Shown here: positions 25,186-34,163 of the stretch, in pieces
How positions within the stretch are numbered: the stretch's first letter is position 1
Layout: every line of letters begins with the position of its first letter
Source of the DNA: Mycolicibacterium chlorophenolicum
GTDB taxonomy: Bacteria > Actinomycetota > Actinomycetes > Mycobacteriales > Mycobacteriaceae
DNA: 64,000 bases
Assembly: GCF_001044235.1 (NCBI RefSeq)
Contig: NZ_JYNL01000064.1
Span: 520,902 to 584,901, forward strand
Direction: 5' to 3'
Position numbers and translations under genes: made by a program
Notes under the pieces: model-generated
Told to the model about the DNA's origin: nothing
The model's input: only the letters and a program-made list of their open reading frames with translations
Databases searched by the model: none

Positions 25186-26274
25186 ATGCCGTCGACGCCT
25201 CTTCCCGTGGTCTTGGCCACGCTCGCCCTGCGGCGCAGACTCAAACAGCTGGCCGACATGCTGGTGCCGCCCCAGATCGCGATGCTCGATCTCGGTGAGG
25301 GCGTCGGCGGCGTCCAGGTCGCCGCCGCCATCGCCGAGCTGGGCATCGCCGACGTGCTGGCCGGCGGGCCGATGACCGCGCCGCAGATCGCAGCCCGGAT
25401 CGACTGCGATGAGGACACCACGTATCGCCTGCTGCGCGGCGCCGTCGCGTGCGGTCTGTGCACGATCGATCGCCGGACGGGGGCGGCGAAGCTGACGCGG
25501 ATGGGTGCGGTGCTGCGCACCGACCACCCCGCGTCACTGCGGGCCTGGATGCGCTACAAGGGGATGCGGTCGACGGTCGATGCCTGGGGTGGCCTGGCCG
25601 CCAGTGTGCGCAGCGGCCGCAGCGCCTTCGAGATCGTGCACGGTATGTCGGTGTGGGAGTGGTACGCCGCGCATCCCGAGGAGCAACGCGTGTTCGCGGC
25701 GACGATGCGCCAGGCGACCGAGATCAGTGCCCGCGCCATCGCGCGGGTCTACCCGTGGCCGGACGGCGCGGTGGTGTGCGACGTCGCCGGCGGGATCGGC
25801 ACGCTGCTGTCGGTGATCGTGGCCGAGGCCGGTGCGGACGTGCGCGGCGTCCTGGTCGACAGTGCGGGGATGATCGCCGAGGCCCGCGGACTCCTCGCCG
25901 AGCGCGGGGTCGCCGACCGCGTCGACTGCGTCGAGGGCGACATCTTCCGCGCCGTCGACACCACGGCCGACGTCTACCTGCTCAAGGACGTGCTGCACGA
26001 CTGGGACGACGAACGCTGCGCGAAGATCCTCAACGCGGTGGCGGCGACCATGCCTCGTGGCAGCAGGCTCGTGGTGATCGAGTACCTCCAGCCGCCTCAC
26101 CGGCCGAACGCGTTCTCCCCGCTGCTGGACCTGCACACGTTGACCCAACGCGACGGCGGACGTCTGCGCTCCGCGGCCGAACTGTCCGACCTGCTGACCG
26201 GCGCGGGCCTGCGGCCCACCGGCCGGACGTTCTCGGTCGTCCCGCACGACCTCATCGAGGCGGAGAAGATCTGA
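25186..26274 (+). CDS. O-methyltransferase, plant COMT-like (dimerisation plus SAM domains)
   Basis: 362 residues. An N-terminal dimerisation winged helix (VQVAAAIAELGIADVLAGG, ARIDCDEDTTYRLLRGAVACGL) is followed by a SAM-binding domain with motif I DVAGGIGTLLSVIVAEAGADVRGVLVD and the catalytic-loop pattern LKDVLHDWDDERC, whose histidine is the general base in this family. Substrates are small phenolics or antibiotics and cannot be assigned. It is divergent from the UvrA-like ATPase; the pair resembles the resistance/tailoring combinations found next to natural-product genes, but no biosynthetic cluster is present. Confidence 0.87.
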   Translation: MPSTPLPVVLATLALRRRLKQLADMLVPPQIAMLDLGEGVGGVQVAAAIAELGIADVLAGGPMTAPQIAARIDCDEDTTYRLLRGAVACGLCTIDRRTGAAKLTRMGAVLRTDHPASLRAWMRYKGMRSTVDAWGGLAASVRSGRSAFEIVHGMSVWEWYAAHPEEQRVFAATMRQATEISARAIARVYPWPDGAVVCDVAGGIGTLLSVIVAEAGADVRGVLVDSAGMIAEARGLLAERGVADRVDCVEGDIFRAVDTTADVYLLKDVLHDWDDERCAKILNAVAATMPRGSRLVVIEYLQPPHRPNAFSPLLDLHTLTQRDGGRLRSAAELSDLLTGAGLRPTGRTFSVVPHDLIEAEKI

Positions 26275-26386
26275 CGGGTCGTCCCCCGGGTAGCACGTCT
26301 CACCGGCCCGCACAAGGTCCCCCGGGTCGTCGTTTCCCGGCCCGGCGGACGATTCGGTCCCGCCACGCACACTGAAGGCTGACAGG

Positions 26387-27880
26387 GTGCTTTCCCCTTC
26401 GATGACGCGCCGGCAGTTGCTCGTCGGCCTCACCGCGGCTCCTCTCGCGATGAGCCTGGCCTGCTCCCGCGATCAGCGCGTTCCACCGTCGACGCGTCCC
26501 CTGCCGATTCCCCCGCTGGCGGACTCCACCGTCGACGCCGACGGCTTCCGCATCTTCACACTGCGCGCCATGGCCGGCCAGACCGAAATGGTGACCGGAG
26601 TGCGCACCGACACCTGGGGCTTCAATGGCTCGATCCTGGGTCCGACTCTGCGCGCACGGCGCGGTGAGTCCGTGGCGGTGCGCGTCGAGAACACGCTCGC
26701 CGAGCCCACCACCGTGCACTGGCACGGAATGCACGTACCCGCCGCGGCCGACGGCGGACCCCATCAGATGGTGCCGGCCGGCGGATCCTGGGAGCCGCGC
26801 TGGCAGATCAGGCAGCCGGCAGCGACGCTCTGGTATCACCCCCATCCGCACGGCGCCACCGAAAAGCACGTCTATCGCGGACTCGCCGGACTCTTCATCG
26901 TCGACGACGACCCACAGGTCGACCTCCCGCACGAGTACGGAGTCGACGACATACCGTTGATCATCCAGGATCGCCGCTTCACGGGAGCCGGTGCGCTGGA
27001 CGAGTCCGACCCGACGGACATCGGCCTGCTGGGCGACACCCTCGTGACCAATGGCATTGCGGGAGCGCATCTCACCGTGCACACGGAGCGTGTGCGACTG
27101 CGCATCCTGAACGGTTCCGGGGCCCGGCTGTACAACCTCGGATTCAGCGACACCCGGGTCTTCCACATCGTCGGCAGCGACGGCGGGCTCCTCGCCGAGC
27201 CGGTACCCGCGAGCCGGATCCAGTTGAGTCCGGGCGAACGGGCCGAGATCGTCGTCGCACTTCGTGCCGGGGAGCGCATACCACTGCGATCGTTTCCTCT
27301 GGAGAATCGAGCGGGCCTCGCGGCCGACGAAGCCGGCCGCTTCGGCGTCGACGACACCTTCACCGTCGTGGACCTGATCGCCGAGCAGAGCCTGCGCTCC
27401 AGCGCGAGGCTGCCTGCGTCCCTGGCCACGCTGCCGCCGCTGCGCGGGGCAACGGCCGCCGTGCAACGGCAGTTCGACCTGCAGTGGTTCATGATCAATC
27501 GACGACGAATGGACATGGACCGCATCGACTTTCATGCGATCGTCGACACCGACGAGGTCTGGACCGTCCGCAATGTGGACAACTGGCCACACAACTTTCA
27601 CGTCCACGACACGCAGTTCCGCATCATCGACATCGACGGTGAACCGCCGCCGGCGCACCTGGCCGGCTTCAAGGACACGGTCTACACCCCACCGGGACAA
27701 CGGATCCGGCTCGCGGTGCGATTCGCGGACTACACCGATCCCCGCGCGCCGTACATGTATCACTGTCATCTGACGATGCACGAGGACCGCGGCATGATGG
27801 GCCAGTTCCTGGTGCTCGGTCCGCAGGAGCGGGCCGCCGAGCAGCCGGGGACGGCCACACACGATCACGCCATGAGCTGA
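26387..27880 (+). CDS. Exported multicopper oxidase (Tat substrate)
   Basis: 497 residues from GTG 26387, 11 bases after GAAGG. A twin-arginine leader (TRRQLLVGLTAAPLAMSLAC) ends in a possible lipobox. The four copper clusters are all present: HWHGMH, WYHPHPHG, WPHNFHVHD and YHCHLTMHEDRGMMG, the last holding the T1 and T3 ligands. Oxidation of Cu(I), Mn or phenols with reduction of O2 to water is the family chemistry; mycobacterial members help copper tolerance. A methionine-rich loop is not obvious. The stop overlaps the convergent response regulator by 16 bases. Confidence 0.92.
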   Translation: MLSPSMTRRQLLVGLTAAPLAMSLACSRDQRVPPSTRPLPIPPLADSTVDADGFRIFTLRAMAGQTEMVTGVRTDTWGFNGSILGPTLRARRGESVAVRVENTLAEPTTVHWHGMHVPAAADGGPHQMVPAGGSWEPRWQIRQPAATLWYHPHPHGATEKHVYRGLAGLFIVDDDPQVDLPHEYGVDDIPLIIQDRRFTGAGALDESDPTDIGLLGDTLVTNGIAGAHLTVHTERVRLRILNGSGARLYNLGFSDTRVFHIVGSDGGLLAEPVPASRIQLSPGERAEIVVALRAGERIPLRSFPLENRAGLAADEAGRFGVDDTFTVVDLIAEQSLRSSARLPASLATLPPLRGATAAVQRQFDLQWFMINRRRMDMDRIDFHAIVDTDEVWTVRNVDNWPHNFHVHDTQFRIIDIDGEPPPAHLAGFKDTVYTPPGQRIRLAVRFADYTDPRAPYMYHCHLTMHEDRGMMGQFLVLGPQERAAEQPGTATHDHAMS

Positions 27881-28503
27881 TATCCGTGCACCGCGAGTTG
27901 CACACGATTCTGTGCGCCGAGCTTGGCCGCCGCATTCGACACATGGGTTTTGACAGTCGTGACGCCGAGGTGAAGTGCGACGGCGATGTCCTGATTGGAC
28001 AGACCCTGAACGACCAGGCGGAGTACATCCCGCTCGCGTGCAGTCAACGGGACGGCCGTGGTCACGTCCCGGGGCGCGCCCACCTCGACGGCCCGGGATA
28101 CCAACCGCTGCAGCAGATGCGGAGAAAGGACGAAGTCGCCGACCGCGATGCGCCGTATCGCTCCCACCAACTCGGCGGGACCGGTGTCCTTGACCAGGAA
28201 GCCCGCGGCGCCCGCGGCCAGCGCGGGATACAGGTGGTCGTCATCGTCGAATGTGGTGAGCACGAGGACCTTCGCCACTGCGCGAGCAGCCATCACCTGG
28301 CTGGTGGCGATGACGCCGTCGACACCGGGCATCCTCAGATCCATCAAGATGACGTCCGGCTGGAGTTCGGCAGCCAGTCGGACAGCCTGAGCCCCGTCCG
28401 CCGCCTCGCCGACCACGTCGATATCGTCAGCAGCTTCACACAGCATCCGTAGACCCGCCCGGACCAGACGCTGGTCATCCGCGATCAGGACGCTGGTAGC
28501 CAT
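27865..28503 (-). CDS. NarL/LuxR-family response regulator
   Basis: 212 residues. Receiver domain: acidic pair D9-D10, phospho-acceptor D55 in ILMDLRMPG, conserved T in VLTTF and lysine in FLVKD. The C-terminal LuxR helix-turn-helix (about residues 148-205) has LTARERDVLRLVVQGLSNQDIAVAL. The partner kinase overlaps it upstream by 19 bases and is clearly cognate. Targets are unknown; the convergent multicopper oxidase gene is one candidate. Confidence 0.92.
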   Translation of the reverse strand: MATSVLIADDQRLVRAGLRMLCEAADDIDVVGEAADGAQAVRLAAELQPDVILMDLRMPGVDGVIATSQVMAARAVAKVLVLTTFDDDDHLYPALAAGAAGFLVKDTGPAELVGAIRRIAVGDFVLSPHLLQRLVSRAVEVGAPRDVTTAVPLTARERDVLRLVVQGLSNQDIAVALHLGVTTVKTHVSNAAAKLGAQNRVQLAVHGYQLMA

Positions 28504-29567
28504 GCCCGTACCTGCCAGCCTCGATCACGACGTCCGACGGCCAATCTGCCGCCCGCCGTCGCGATGCGCTCGGACATGCCGACGACACCGAGGCCACCCC
28601 GCTGGTCACCGATCCCGGTGCTGTCGACACGAACTTCCACCCCGCCGTCGGAACGGGCGATCACGACACGCACCGGACCACCCGGATCGGCGTGCTTCAT
28701 CACGTTGGTGAGCGATTCCTGCGTCACCCGCAGCAGCGTCAGCCGCGCCATCGCGTCCAATTCGACTGTCCCCCGGTCGATATCGACATCGACACGGAAA
28801 CCCGCCGCGCGGGTGCGCTGGACGGCGGCCTCGACTTCACGCCACAGTGCCTCGGGCTCCACCATGGCCACTTCGTACAACGCCGGATCACGCAGCGCCG
28901 CTTGCCAACGGCGGATGTCGGCGAGTGAGTCCGCGGCGGTGCGGTGTACGTCCTCGAGGACCTCGGCGATCCGCGGATCCGCGTCCCCGCCGATCACGTG
29001 TTCGGCAACGCTGGTGCGCAGCACGATGGCCGCCATGTGGTGAGCGACGAGATCGTGCAACTCCCGCGCCATCGCCGTGCGTTCCTGCGCCCGGACCTCA
29101 GCCTCCGCGGCCACTTTGACCTGCCGCAGTCCGCGCAGGTACAGACCGAGCAAGACCGGTATCGCGAAAGCCGCGAGAACGACGGTGATGTCGGCGGCTC
29201 CCCAGCGCTGTGCGTGGTCGTCGAGGGCGACCCCGAGGACCAGCGCTGCCAGCCACGCGGCCGCTGCGGTGACCACGAGGCGGTTGCGATCGGTCCGGGC
29301 AATCAGCTCCGCCAGTGCCACCGCCCCCAGGTAGGGCACCAGGCCCGACAGGCCCCACGCCTGGGCAGCGAACATCGGTACGGCCAGAGCGGACAACGCC
29401 AGCGTCACCGGAAACGGCCACCGCTCACCCAGCAGGAAGATCGCGGCGGCCGAGCACGCCAACGCCCAATACTGAACCGACACCCGGAACTCGCCAGGAA
29501 AAGTGCTCGCCACCAGGAGCACCGGTGTCAGCAGCAGCGGTGCGCTCCGGAGCACGAGGGGCCGCAC
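28485..29567 (-). CDS. Sensor histidine kinase, NarL-partner (HisKA_3) type
   Basis: 360 residues. The N-terminal third has five or six hydrophobic helices and no recognisable extracellular sensor, so the signal is probably membrane-borne. The HisKA_3 box is ARELHDLVAHHMAAIVLR with the phosphorylated histidine, followed by a reduced HATPase domain with LLRVTQESLTNVMKHA (N box) and GGLGVVGMSERIATAGG (G box). It is translated just before the response regulator. Confidence 0.9.
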   Translation of the reverse strand: MRPLVLRSAPLLLTPVLLVASTFPGEFRVSVQYWALACSAAAIFLLGERWPFPVTLALSALAVPMFAAQAWGLSGLVPYLGAVALAELIARTDRNRLVVTAAAAWLAALVLGVALDDHAQRWGAADITVVLAAFAIPVLLGLYLRGLRQVKVAAEAEVRAQERTAMARELHDLVAHHMAAIVLRTSVAEHVIGGDADPRIAEVLEDVHRTAADSLADIRRWQAALRDPALYEVAMVEPEALWREVEAAVQRTRAAGFRVDVDIDRGTVELDAMARLTLLRVTQESLTNVMKHADPGGPVRVVIARSDGGVEVRVDSTGIGDQRGGLGVVGMSERIATAGGRLAVGRRDRGWQVRAWLPAS

Positions 29568-29633
29568 GCGATCAGGCTATCCCGGCCCGTGTCGGTCGCC
29601 GCCACACTGAACCCGGCGAGGCCGGACGATCGA

Positions 29634-30746
29634 TCAGCCGCGGGGCGTCGTCGTGATGTGGACGTGGTCGTAGTGGCCGTAACCGGAGGCCTGCGGGCCG
29701 GCCGGCGTGGAGTAGGTCCCCCGCCAGATCACATCCTGCAGGCCGAATCGACCCGCATTGGCCAACGCAAACGCGCGAATCTGATCGCCGAGCGCGATGC
29801 CCTCGGGGCTGTCGGGGTTCGGGATCATGATATCGATCGCCAGACCGCGGGGATGCCACGGCTTGGAGTCCGGCCGGACTCCGTCGATGGTGGCGATCTG
29901 GGGAAACTGCCGGCTGACGGCCCGGGCCACCAGAACTGTGTTGGGCTGTAGCCCGGCCTCGTTCGCCACGCCGACCGGCAGTGCCTCGGGGATGTCGGCG
30001 AGGGCGGGCGCGGGCGGCGGAGCCAGGTCCCCGGGCGGCACGCCGGGCATCGCAACGATCGCCGGGTCCTGCGGGGGCAGCGCAGCCGGTGGCGCAGGCG
30101 CGTCGACGATCGCCTGCTGTCGCGGTGTCAACGCCGCGTACTGCGCCTCAGCTGCCGAGATCTGGCGCAGGAGGTCCTGCCACTTGGCCTGGAGCTCGGC
30201 CCGGACCGCGGCGGCCCGCTCGGCCGCGGCGCGTGCGTCGGCGGCCGAGCGCTCCGAAGCCTGCGCGGCGGTGGCCGCACGCTCTCGCGTCGCCCGGTAG
30301 GCCTTCATCTGGTCCGCCGTGGTAGCGCCCACCATCCGCTGCAGCGACAGCCGGTCGATGAGGTGCTGCGGCGAGACCGCCGTGAGCACCGCGACCATCT
30401 GACTGTCGCCGCCACTCATGTAGTCCATCGCCGCCACCCGGTCGACGGCTGCCTGAAACGGCTGGAGCTGAGCATTCGCGATGTCCAGAGCCGCCAGGTC
30501 GGCGCGATGACGGTCGGCCGCCGCGACCTGCTCCGCCTGTGTGGCGTCGGCGTCGCGCTGGGCCGCGGTGACGGCCTCGCGGCTCTGCACAGCCTGTTGG
30601 GACAGCTCGTTGAGCCGGGCCAGCGCGTCGTCGGCGGGATCCGCCTGAACGTCGCCGATCGCCGCGGCGGCCACCACGATGGCGACCCCGAGACCACTTA
30701 CCGTGCGTCGAAGGCAGTGGCGAACGCCCGTCACGCGGATGGTCAC
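29634..30746 (-). CDS. Secreted coiled-coil protein with LAS-type metallopeptidase signature
   Basis: 370 residues. A signal peptide (about 1-35) is followed by DPADDALARLNELSQQA and a long coiled coil to about residue 205, much like the N-terminal autoinhibitory segment of the RipA/RipB peptidoglycan endopeptidases, then a Pro-rich linker and a C-terminal domain (about 265-370) akin to the mycobacterial Rv0320-like exported proteins. That domain has PWHPRGLAID (H-x6-D) and YDHVHI (H-x-H), the zinc-ligand pattern of LAS/M15-like peptidases, in place of NlpC/P60. A role in cutting or binding peptidoglycan is an inference. There are no obvious operon partners. Confidence 0.75.
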   Translation of the reverse strand: MTIRVTGVRHCLRRTVSGLGVAIVVAAAAIGDVQADPADDALARLNELSQQAVQSREAVTAAQRDADATQAEQVAAADRHRADLAALDIANAQLQPFQAAVDRVAAMDYMSGGDSQMVAVLTAVSPQHLIDRLSLQRMVGATTADQMKAYRATRERAATAAQASERSAADARAAAERAAAVRAELQAKWQDLLRQISAAEAQYAALTPRQQAIVDAPAPPAALPPQDPAIVAMPGVPPGDLAPPPAPALADIPEALPVGVANEAGLQPNTVLVARAVSRQFPQIATIDGVRPDSKPWHPRGLAIDIMIPNPDSPEGIALGDQIRAFALANAGRFGLQDVIWRGTYSTPAGPQASGYGHYDHVHITTTPRG

Positions 30747-30864
30747 GATCCCTCTTCCATGGACCGACCCTGGCCCCGATGTCGATGTCCCGGGAAAGGC
30801 TACGAACTGCGGCCGGCGATGTCTACCCGAGGTGGCGTGATCGCCGACCCTCGGGAGATCCGGC

Positions 30865-31287
30865 TCAGTTGATGATCTCGCCGCCGTCGTCGGAGAGGAG
30901 CACGGAGAGTCGCTCCCGCCATGTCTGCAGCTCCTCGGGTGTCAGGCGAGTCCACTCGCTGATCTCCCGGACGACCCGCACAGGGGCCGTGCTGCGGTAG
31001 GACCTCGTCGGGTTGCCGGGAAACTTCTTGTCGGTCACGTTCGGATCGTTCTCGTACTCCCCGGTGGGTTCGACTTCGTACACCCTCGGCGGGGCCGCGC
31101 CCCCGGCGAGTTCTGCGGCGATCTCCGCGGCGAGGCCCGCTCCGTCGACACGAGCAGTGAAGTAGATGTGGTTCATCACGATCTCGGGACGGTAATTCGA
31201 ACGACGGCCCGCGGTGAGGAACTCACCCACGCTCACGTCGGCGATCGTGCCGTGGAAGAACGGACCTTTCTCAAGCTCTTGCAACAC
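30865..31287 (-). CDS. arr: Rifampin ADP-ribosyltransferase (Arr) homologue
   Basis: 140 residues from GTG 31287; longer frames to 31335 are possible but the family is about 140 long. It shows PFFHGT near the N-terminus, MNHIYFTA in the middle, and VYEVEPTGEYENDPNVTDKKFPGNPTRSYRS, the unmistakable core of Arr. Arr transfers ADP-ribose from NAD to rifamycins and is the main cause of natural rifampicin tolerance in M. smegmatis. No integron features surround it, so it looks chromosomal and native. Confidence 0.9.
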   Translation of the reverse strand: MLQELEKGPFFHGTIADVSVGEFLTAGRRSNYRPEIVMNHIYFTARVDGAGLAAEIAAELAGGAAPPRVYEVEPTGEYENDPNVTDKKFPGNPTRSYRSTAPVRVVREISEWTRLTPEELQTWRERLSVLLSDDGGEIIN

Positions 31288-31389
31288 CAAAACCCTTCGT
31301 CCGACCTGCTGGAACGAGACAGCATGCAGCACCACCGGGGTCTTGCCGCAAGCCCCCCACTCGCTCGTATCCTGGACTGGGAGGCCCGA

Positions 31390-32292
31390 TCAGACTCCCT
31401 GCCGCGCGGCCGCAGCCGCATCCAGCAGCACGTCGGCCAAGCGGGCCGCCGCCGGGGTCAGCCTGTCCGCCGGAGGCGCCGCGAGATAGACCTGCCAGAG
31501 CATCGGAACGGCCAGGTCGACGGTGCGCAGGTCACCGAATCTCCCCGCTTCCGATACCGGCATGAAGGTGACTCCGAGGCCGGCGCGGACCAGCGCGGCG
31601 ATCTCTGCGAACCCGGCCGGAACTTCGTACAGCGTGCGCGGCTGCACCCCTGCGGCGTGAAAGGCGTCGTCGACCAGGCGGCGCAGGCCGAACCCCGGCG
31701 GGAATCCGACCAGGTCGTCGTCGGCGACATCACCGAGACTCACCGCGCCACGGGCGGTCAGCGGATGATCCCCACGACAGACGAACACCATCGGCTCCTC
31801 GAACAGCAGGCGCATCTCGAGTTGAGGCGGAAAGCGTTCGGGCACCGAGATCAGCGCGACGTCCAGCGACCCCTCCACCAGGGCGGACAGATAGGTCGAG
31901 GCCCCCGACTGACTCAACCGCAACCGCAGCCGCACGAACGGGTGCTCGCGGTGGAAATCACCGAGTGCGCCGGCCACATCCATCGGCCCGTAGGAGATCA
32001 GAGATCCGAATTCCACTGTGCCTGAAAGGGTTCCACGATACTCGGCGACCGATTCGGCAGCGTTGCGACTGACCCGGAGGACCTCGTAGGCATGGGTCCG
32101 GAAGCGCTCGCCCGCCGCGGTGAGGCGGATCTGCTGTCGGGTCCGGTCGAACAGTTCGACGCCGAGTTCGCGCTCCAGTTTCGCGACGGATGTCGACAGC
32201 GCCGACTGCACCACGTGCGCCCGTTCGGCGGCGCGGGTGAAGCTCAGTTCACTGGCGACGGCGACGAAGTGCTCGATCTGACGCAGCTCCAC
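31390..32292 (-). CDS. LysR family transcriptional regulator
   Basis: 300 residues. N-terminal winged helix (MELRQIEHFVAVASELSFTRAAERAHVVQSALSTSVAKLERELGV), then the two-lobed effector-binding domain. Divergent from a Tat-exported hydrolase followed by an SDR, an SRPBCC protein and a second hydrolase. A TAGAT-N7-ATCTA repeat between the starts fits the LysR T-N11-A rule and suggests the usual activation of that divergent cluster. Confidence 0.9.
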   Translation of the reverse strand: MELRQIEHFVAVASELSFTRAAERAHVVQSALSTSVAKLERELGVELFDRTRQQIRLTAAGERFRTHAYEVLRVSRNAAESVAEYRGTLSGTVEFGSLISYGPMDVAGALGDFHREHPFVRLRLRLSQSGASTYLSALVEGSLDVALISVPERFPPQLEMRLLFEEPMVFVCRGDHPLTARGAVSLGDVADDDLVGFPPGFGLRRLVDDAFHAAGVQPRTLYEVPAGFAEIAALVRAGLGVTFMPVSEAGRFGDLRTVDLAVPMLWQVYLAAPPADRLTPAAARLADVLLDAAAAARQGV

Positions 32293-32313
32293 CCGCGCAC
32301 TCTATCTCTTCTG

Positions 32314-32330
32314 TAGATGCTTCCTATCTA
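32314..32330. promoter_or_regulatory. Putative LysR-binding site
   Basis: TAGAT-GCTTCCT-ATCTA, five-base arms that contain two T-N11-A matches. It lies 21 bases upstream of the LysR start and 45 bases upstream of the hydrolase start, the right place for a LysR recognition element. Confidence 0.45.
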
Positions 32331-32375
32331 AAACAATCGTTGGACGCGAAGACTCGTCTCGAGTGTCATGGAGGC

Positions 32376-33386
32376 ATGCCCCTCACTCGACGCGACTTCG
32401 GACTGCTCGCCACGATGGCCGGCGCCATCTCCGCGGCGGGCTGCGCATCGACGCCGGCCCAGGCCGGCCCGCCGGCCGGGCCGGCACACCCGCTCGGTCC
32501 GGTGGCTCAGATCGACGCGGGCGACCTCAACGTCGGCTACACCGAAGCGGGGCCACCGGATGGGCGGCCCGTCATCCTGCTCCACGGCTGGCCGTACGAC
32601 ATCCACAGCTACGCCGATGCCTCGGCGATTCTGGCCGCGCAGGGTTTCCGGGTGATCGTGCCGTATCTGCGCGGCTTCGGGTCGACGACGTTCCGGTCCG
32701 CTGAAACGATGCGTAACGGGCAGCAAGCCGCGCTCGCGCACGACACCGTCGCGCTGATGGATGCCCTCGGCATTCGCAGCGCGATCCTCGGCGGATACGA
32801 CTGGGGCGGGCGGACCGCCAACAACGTGGCAGCGCTGTGGCCGCAACGGGTTTCAGGCCTGGTGGCGGTCGGTGGTTACCTCACGGTCGATCTGGCCGCC
32901 AACCTCGAACCGCTGCCGCCGCAGGCCGAGTACGGCTGGTGGTACCAGTACTACTTCGCCACCCCACGCGGCGAGGCGGGGTACCGCCGGCACACCAAGG
33001 ACTTCAACCGGCTCATCTGGACCAACGCGTCCCCGCTGTGGCACTTCGACGACGCCACCTACGACCTGAGCGCTGCGGCGTTCGACAACCCCGACCACGT
33101 CGACATCGTGATCCACAACTACCGCTGGCGACTCAGCCTCGCACCCGGCGAGAGCCGCTACGACGCCGACGAGAAGCTCCTGGCGACTCGGCCGGCGATC
33201 ACGATTCCGACGATCACGATCAGCAGCGACTTCGACGGGAAAGCCAAGGACGGCAGCGCGTACCGATCGCACTACACGGGCCCCTACCAACACCGCGTGC
33301 TCGACGGCATCGGGCACAACGTGCCGCAGGAGGCACCCCAGCAGTTCGCGTCGGCGATCGCCGACGTCGCCACACACATCAACTGA
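32376..33386 (+). CDS. Tat-exported alpha/beta hydrolase, epoxide-hydrolase-like
   Basis: 336 residues from ATG 32376. A twin-arginine leader TRRDFGLLATMAG ends in AAGC, so the protein may be a lipoprotein. The hydrolase fold has the oxyanion motif LLHGWPYD, the nucleophile elbow GGYDWGG with aspartate (as in epoxide hydrolases and haloalkane dehalogenases rather than serine esterases), a possible acid in SSDFDG and the histidine in GIGHNVPQE. The substrate is unknown. First gene of a four-gene plus-strand set next to a LysR regulator. Confidence 0.85.
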   Translation: MPLTRRDFGLLATMAGAISAAGCASTPAQAGPPAGPAHPLGPVAQIDAGDLNVGYTEAGPPDGRPVILLHGWPYDIHSYADASAILAAQGFRVIVPYLRGFGSTTFRSAETMRNGQQAALAHDTVALMDALGIRSAILGGYDWGGRTANNVAALWPQRVSGLVAVGGYLTVDLAANLEPLPPQAEYGWWYQYYFATPRGEAGYRRHTKDFNRLIWTNASPLWHFDDATYDLSAAAFDNPDHVDIVIHNYRWRLSLAPGESRYDADEKLLATRPAITIPTITISSDFDGKAKDGSAYRSHYTGPYQHRVLDGIGHNVPQEAPQQFASAIADVATHIN

Positions 33387-33394
33387 CGAAACGG

Positions 33395-34162
33395 ATGACA
33401 CTCATGAGCACACCAAGCCTCACTGGGCGCACCGCCCTGGTCACGGGCTCCACCTCCGGTCTGGGCGCCGGTATCGCTGTCGCCCTTGCCCGCGCCGGCG
33501 CCCACGTCGTGGTGACCGGGCGGACCCGGTCGCGCGGCGAGCAGGTGGTCACGCAGATCGAATCACAAGGTGGGCGTGCGGTTTTCGTCCCGGTGGACTT
33601 CTCGACTGGGCCGGAAGCCGTCAGCGAACTCGCGGCCGCCGCAACGGACGCCGCAGGTGGCCGGCTCGACATCCTGATCAACAACGTCGCCACCCTCGTT
33701 CAGCCGGCACCGACAGCGGACGTCACCGCCGAAGAGATCACCGCCGCGTTCGGCGTCAGCGTGATCACTCCCTTCCTGCTGACCGGTCTCCTCGCGCCGG
33801 CGATGGCGCAGCGCGGTGACGGTGCGATCGTCAACATCGGCTCCATCAGTGGGATCAACGGCGCGGCGGGGTCGGCGCTCTACGGCGCCACCAAGGCCAG
33901 CGTGCACATGCTGACCAAAGCCTGGGCCGCCGAGTACGGGCCGTCGGGAGTGCGCGTGAACGCCGTGGCACCGGGTCCCATCTCCACCGAACGCAACGAG
34001 GAGTTCGCCGACGGCATCGCGCCGATCCTGGAGCGGGTCCCATCGCACCGGATGAGCACGGTCGACGAAGTCGCCAGTGTCGTCGCGTTTCTCGCCGGTC
34101 CCGAAGCCGGCAACGTCCACGGCGCCATCTGGAGCGTCGACGGCGGAACGACGGCGATCTGA
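33395..34162 (+). CDS. SDR family oxidoreductase
   Basis: 255 residues from ATG 33395 (a second ATG at 33404). Nucleotide motif TGSTSGLGAGIAVALARAG, the NNVA strand, catalytic serine in GSISG and the YxxxK pair in LYGATKAS, with a C-terminal WSVDGGTTAI close to the classical ending. An FabG-like fold; the substrate is not readable. Eight bases after the hydrolase and one base before the SRPBCC gene, so it is co-transcribed with both. Confidence 0.9.
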   Translation: MTLMSTPSLTGRTALVTGSTSGLGAGIAVALARAGAHVVVTGRTRSRGEQVVTQIESQGGRAVFVPVDFSTGPEAVSELAAAATDAAGGRLDILINNVATLVQPAPTADVTAEEITAAFGVSVITPFLLTGLLAPAMAQRGDGAIVNIGSISGINGAAGSALYGATKASVHMLTKAWAAEYGPSGVRVNAVAPGPISTERNEEFADGIAPILERVPSHRMSTVDEVASVVAFLAGPEAGNVHGAIWSVDGGTTAI

Positions 34163-34163
34163 C

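Noticed and set aside
26300..27868. 522-codon minus-strand open frame over the multicopper oxidase
   Set aside because: Antisense to a gene with all four copper motifs; the translation shows no domain.
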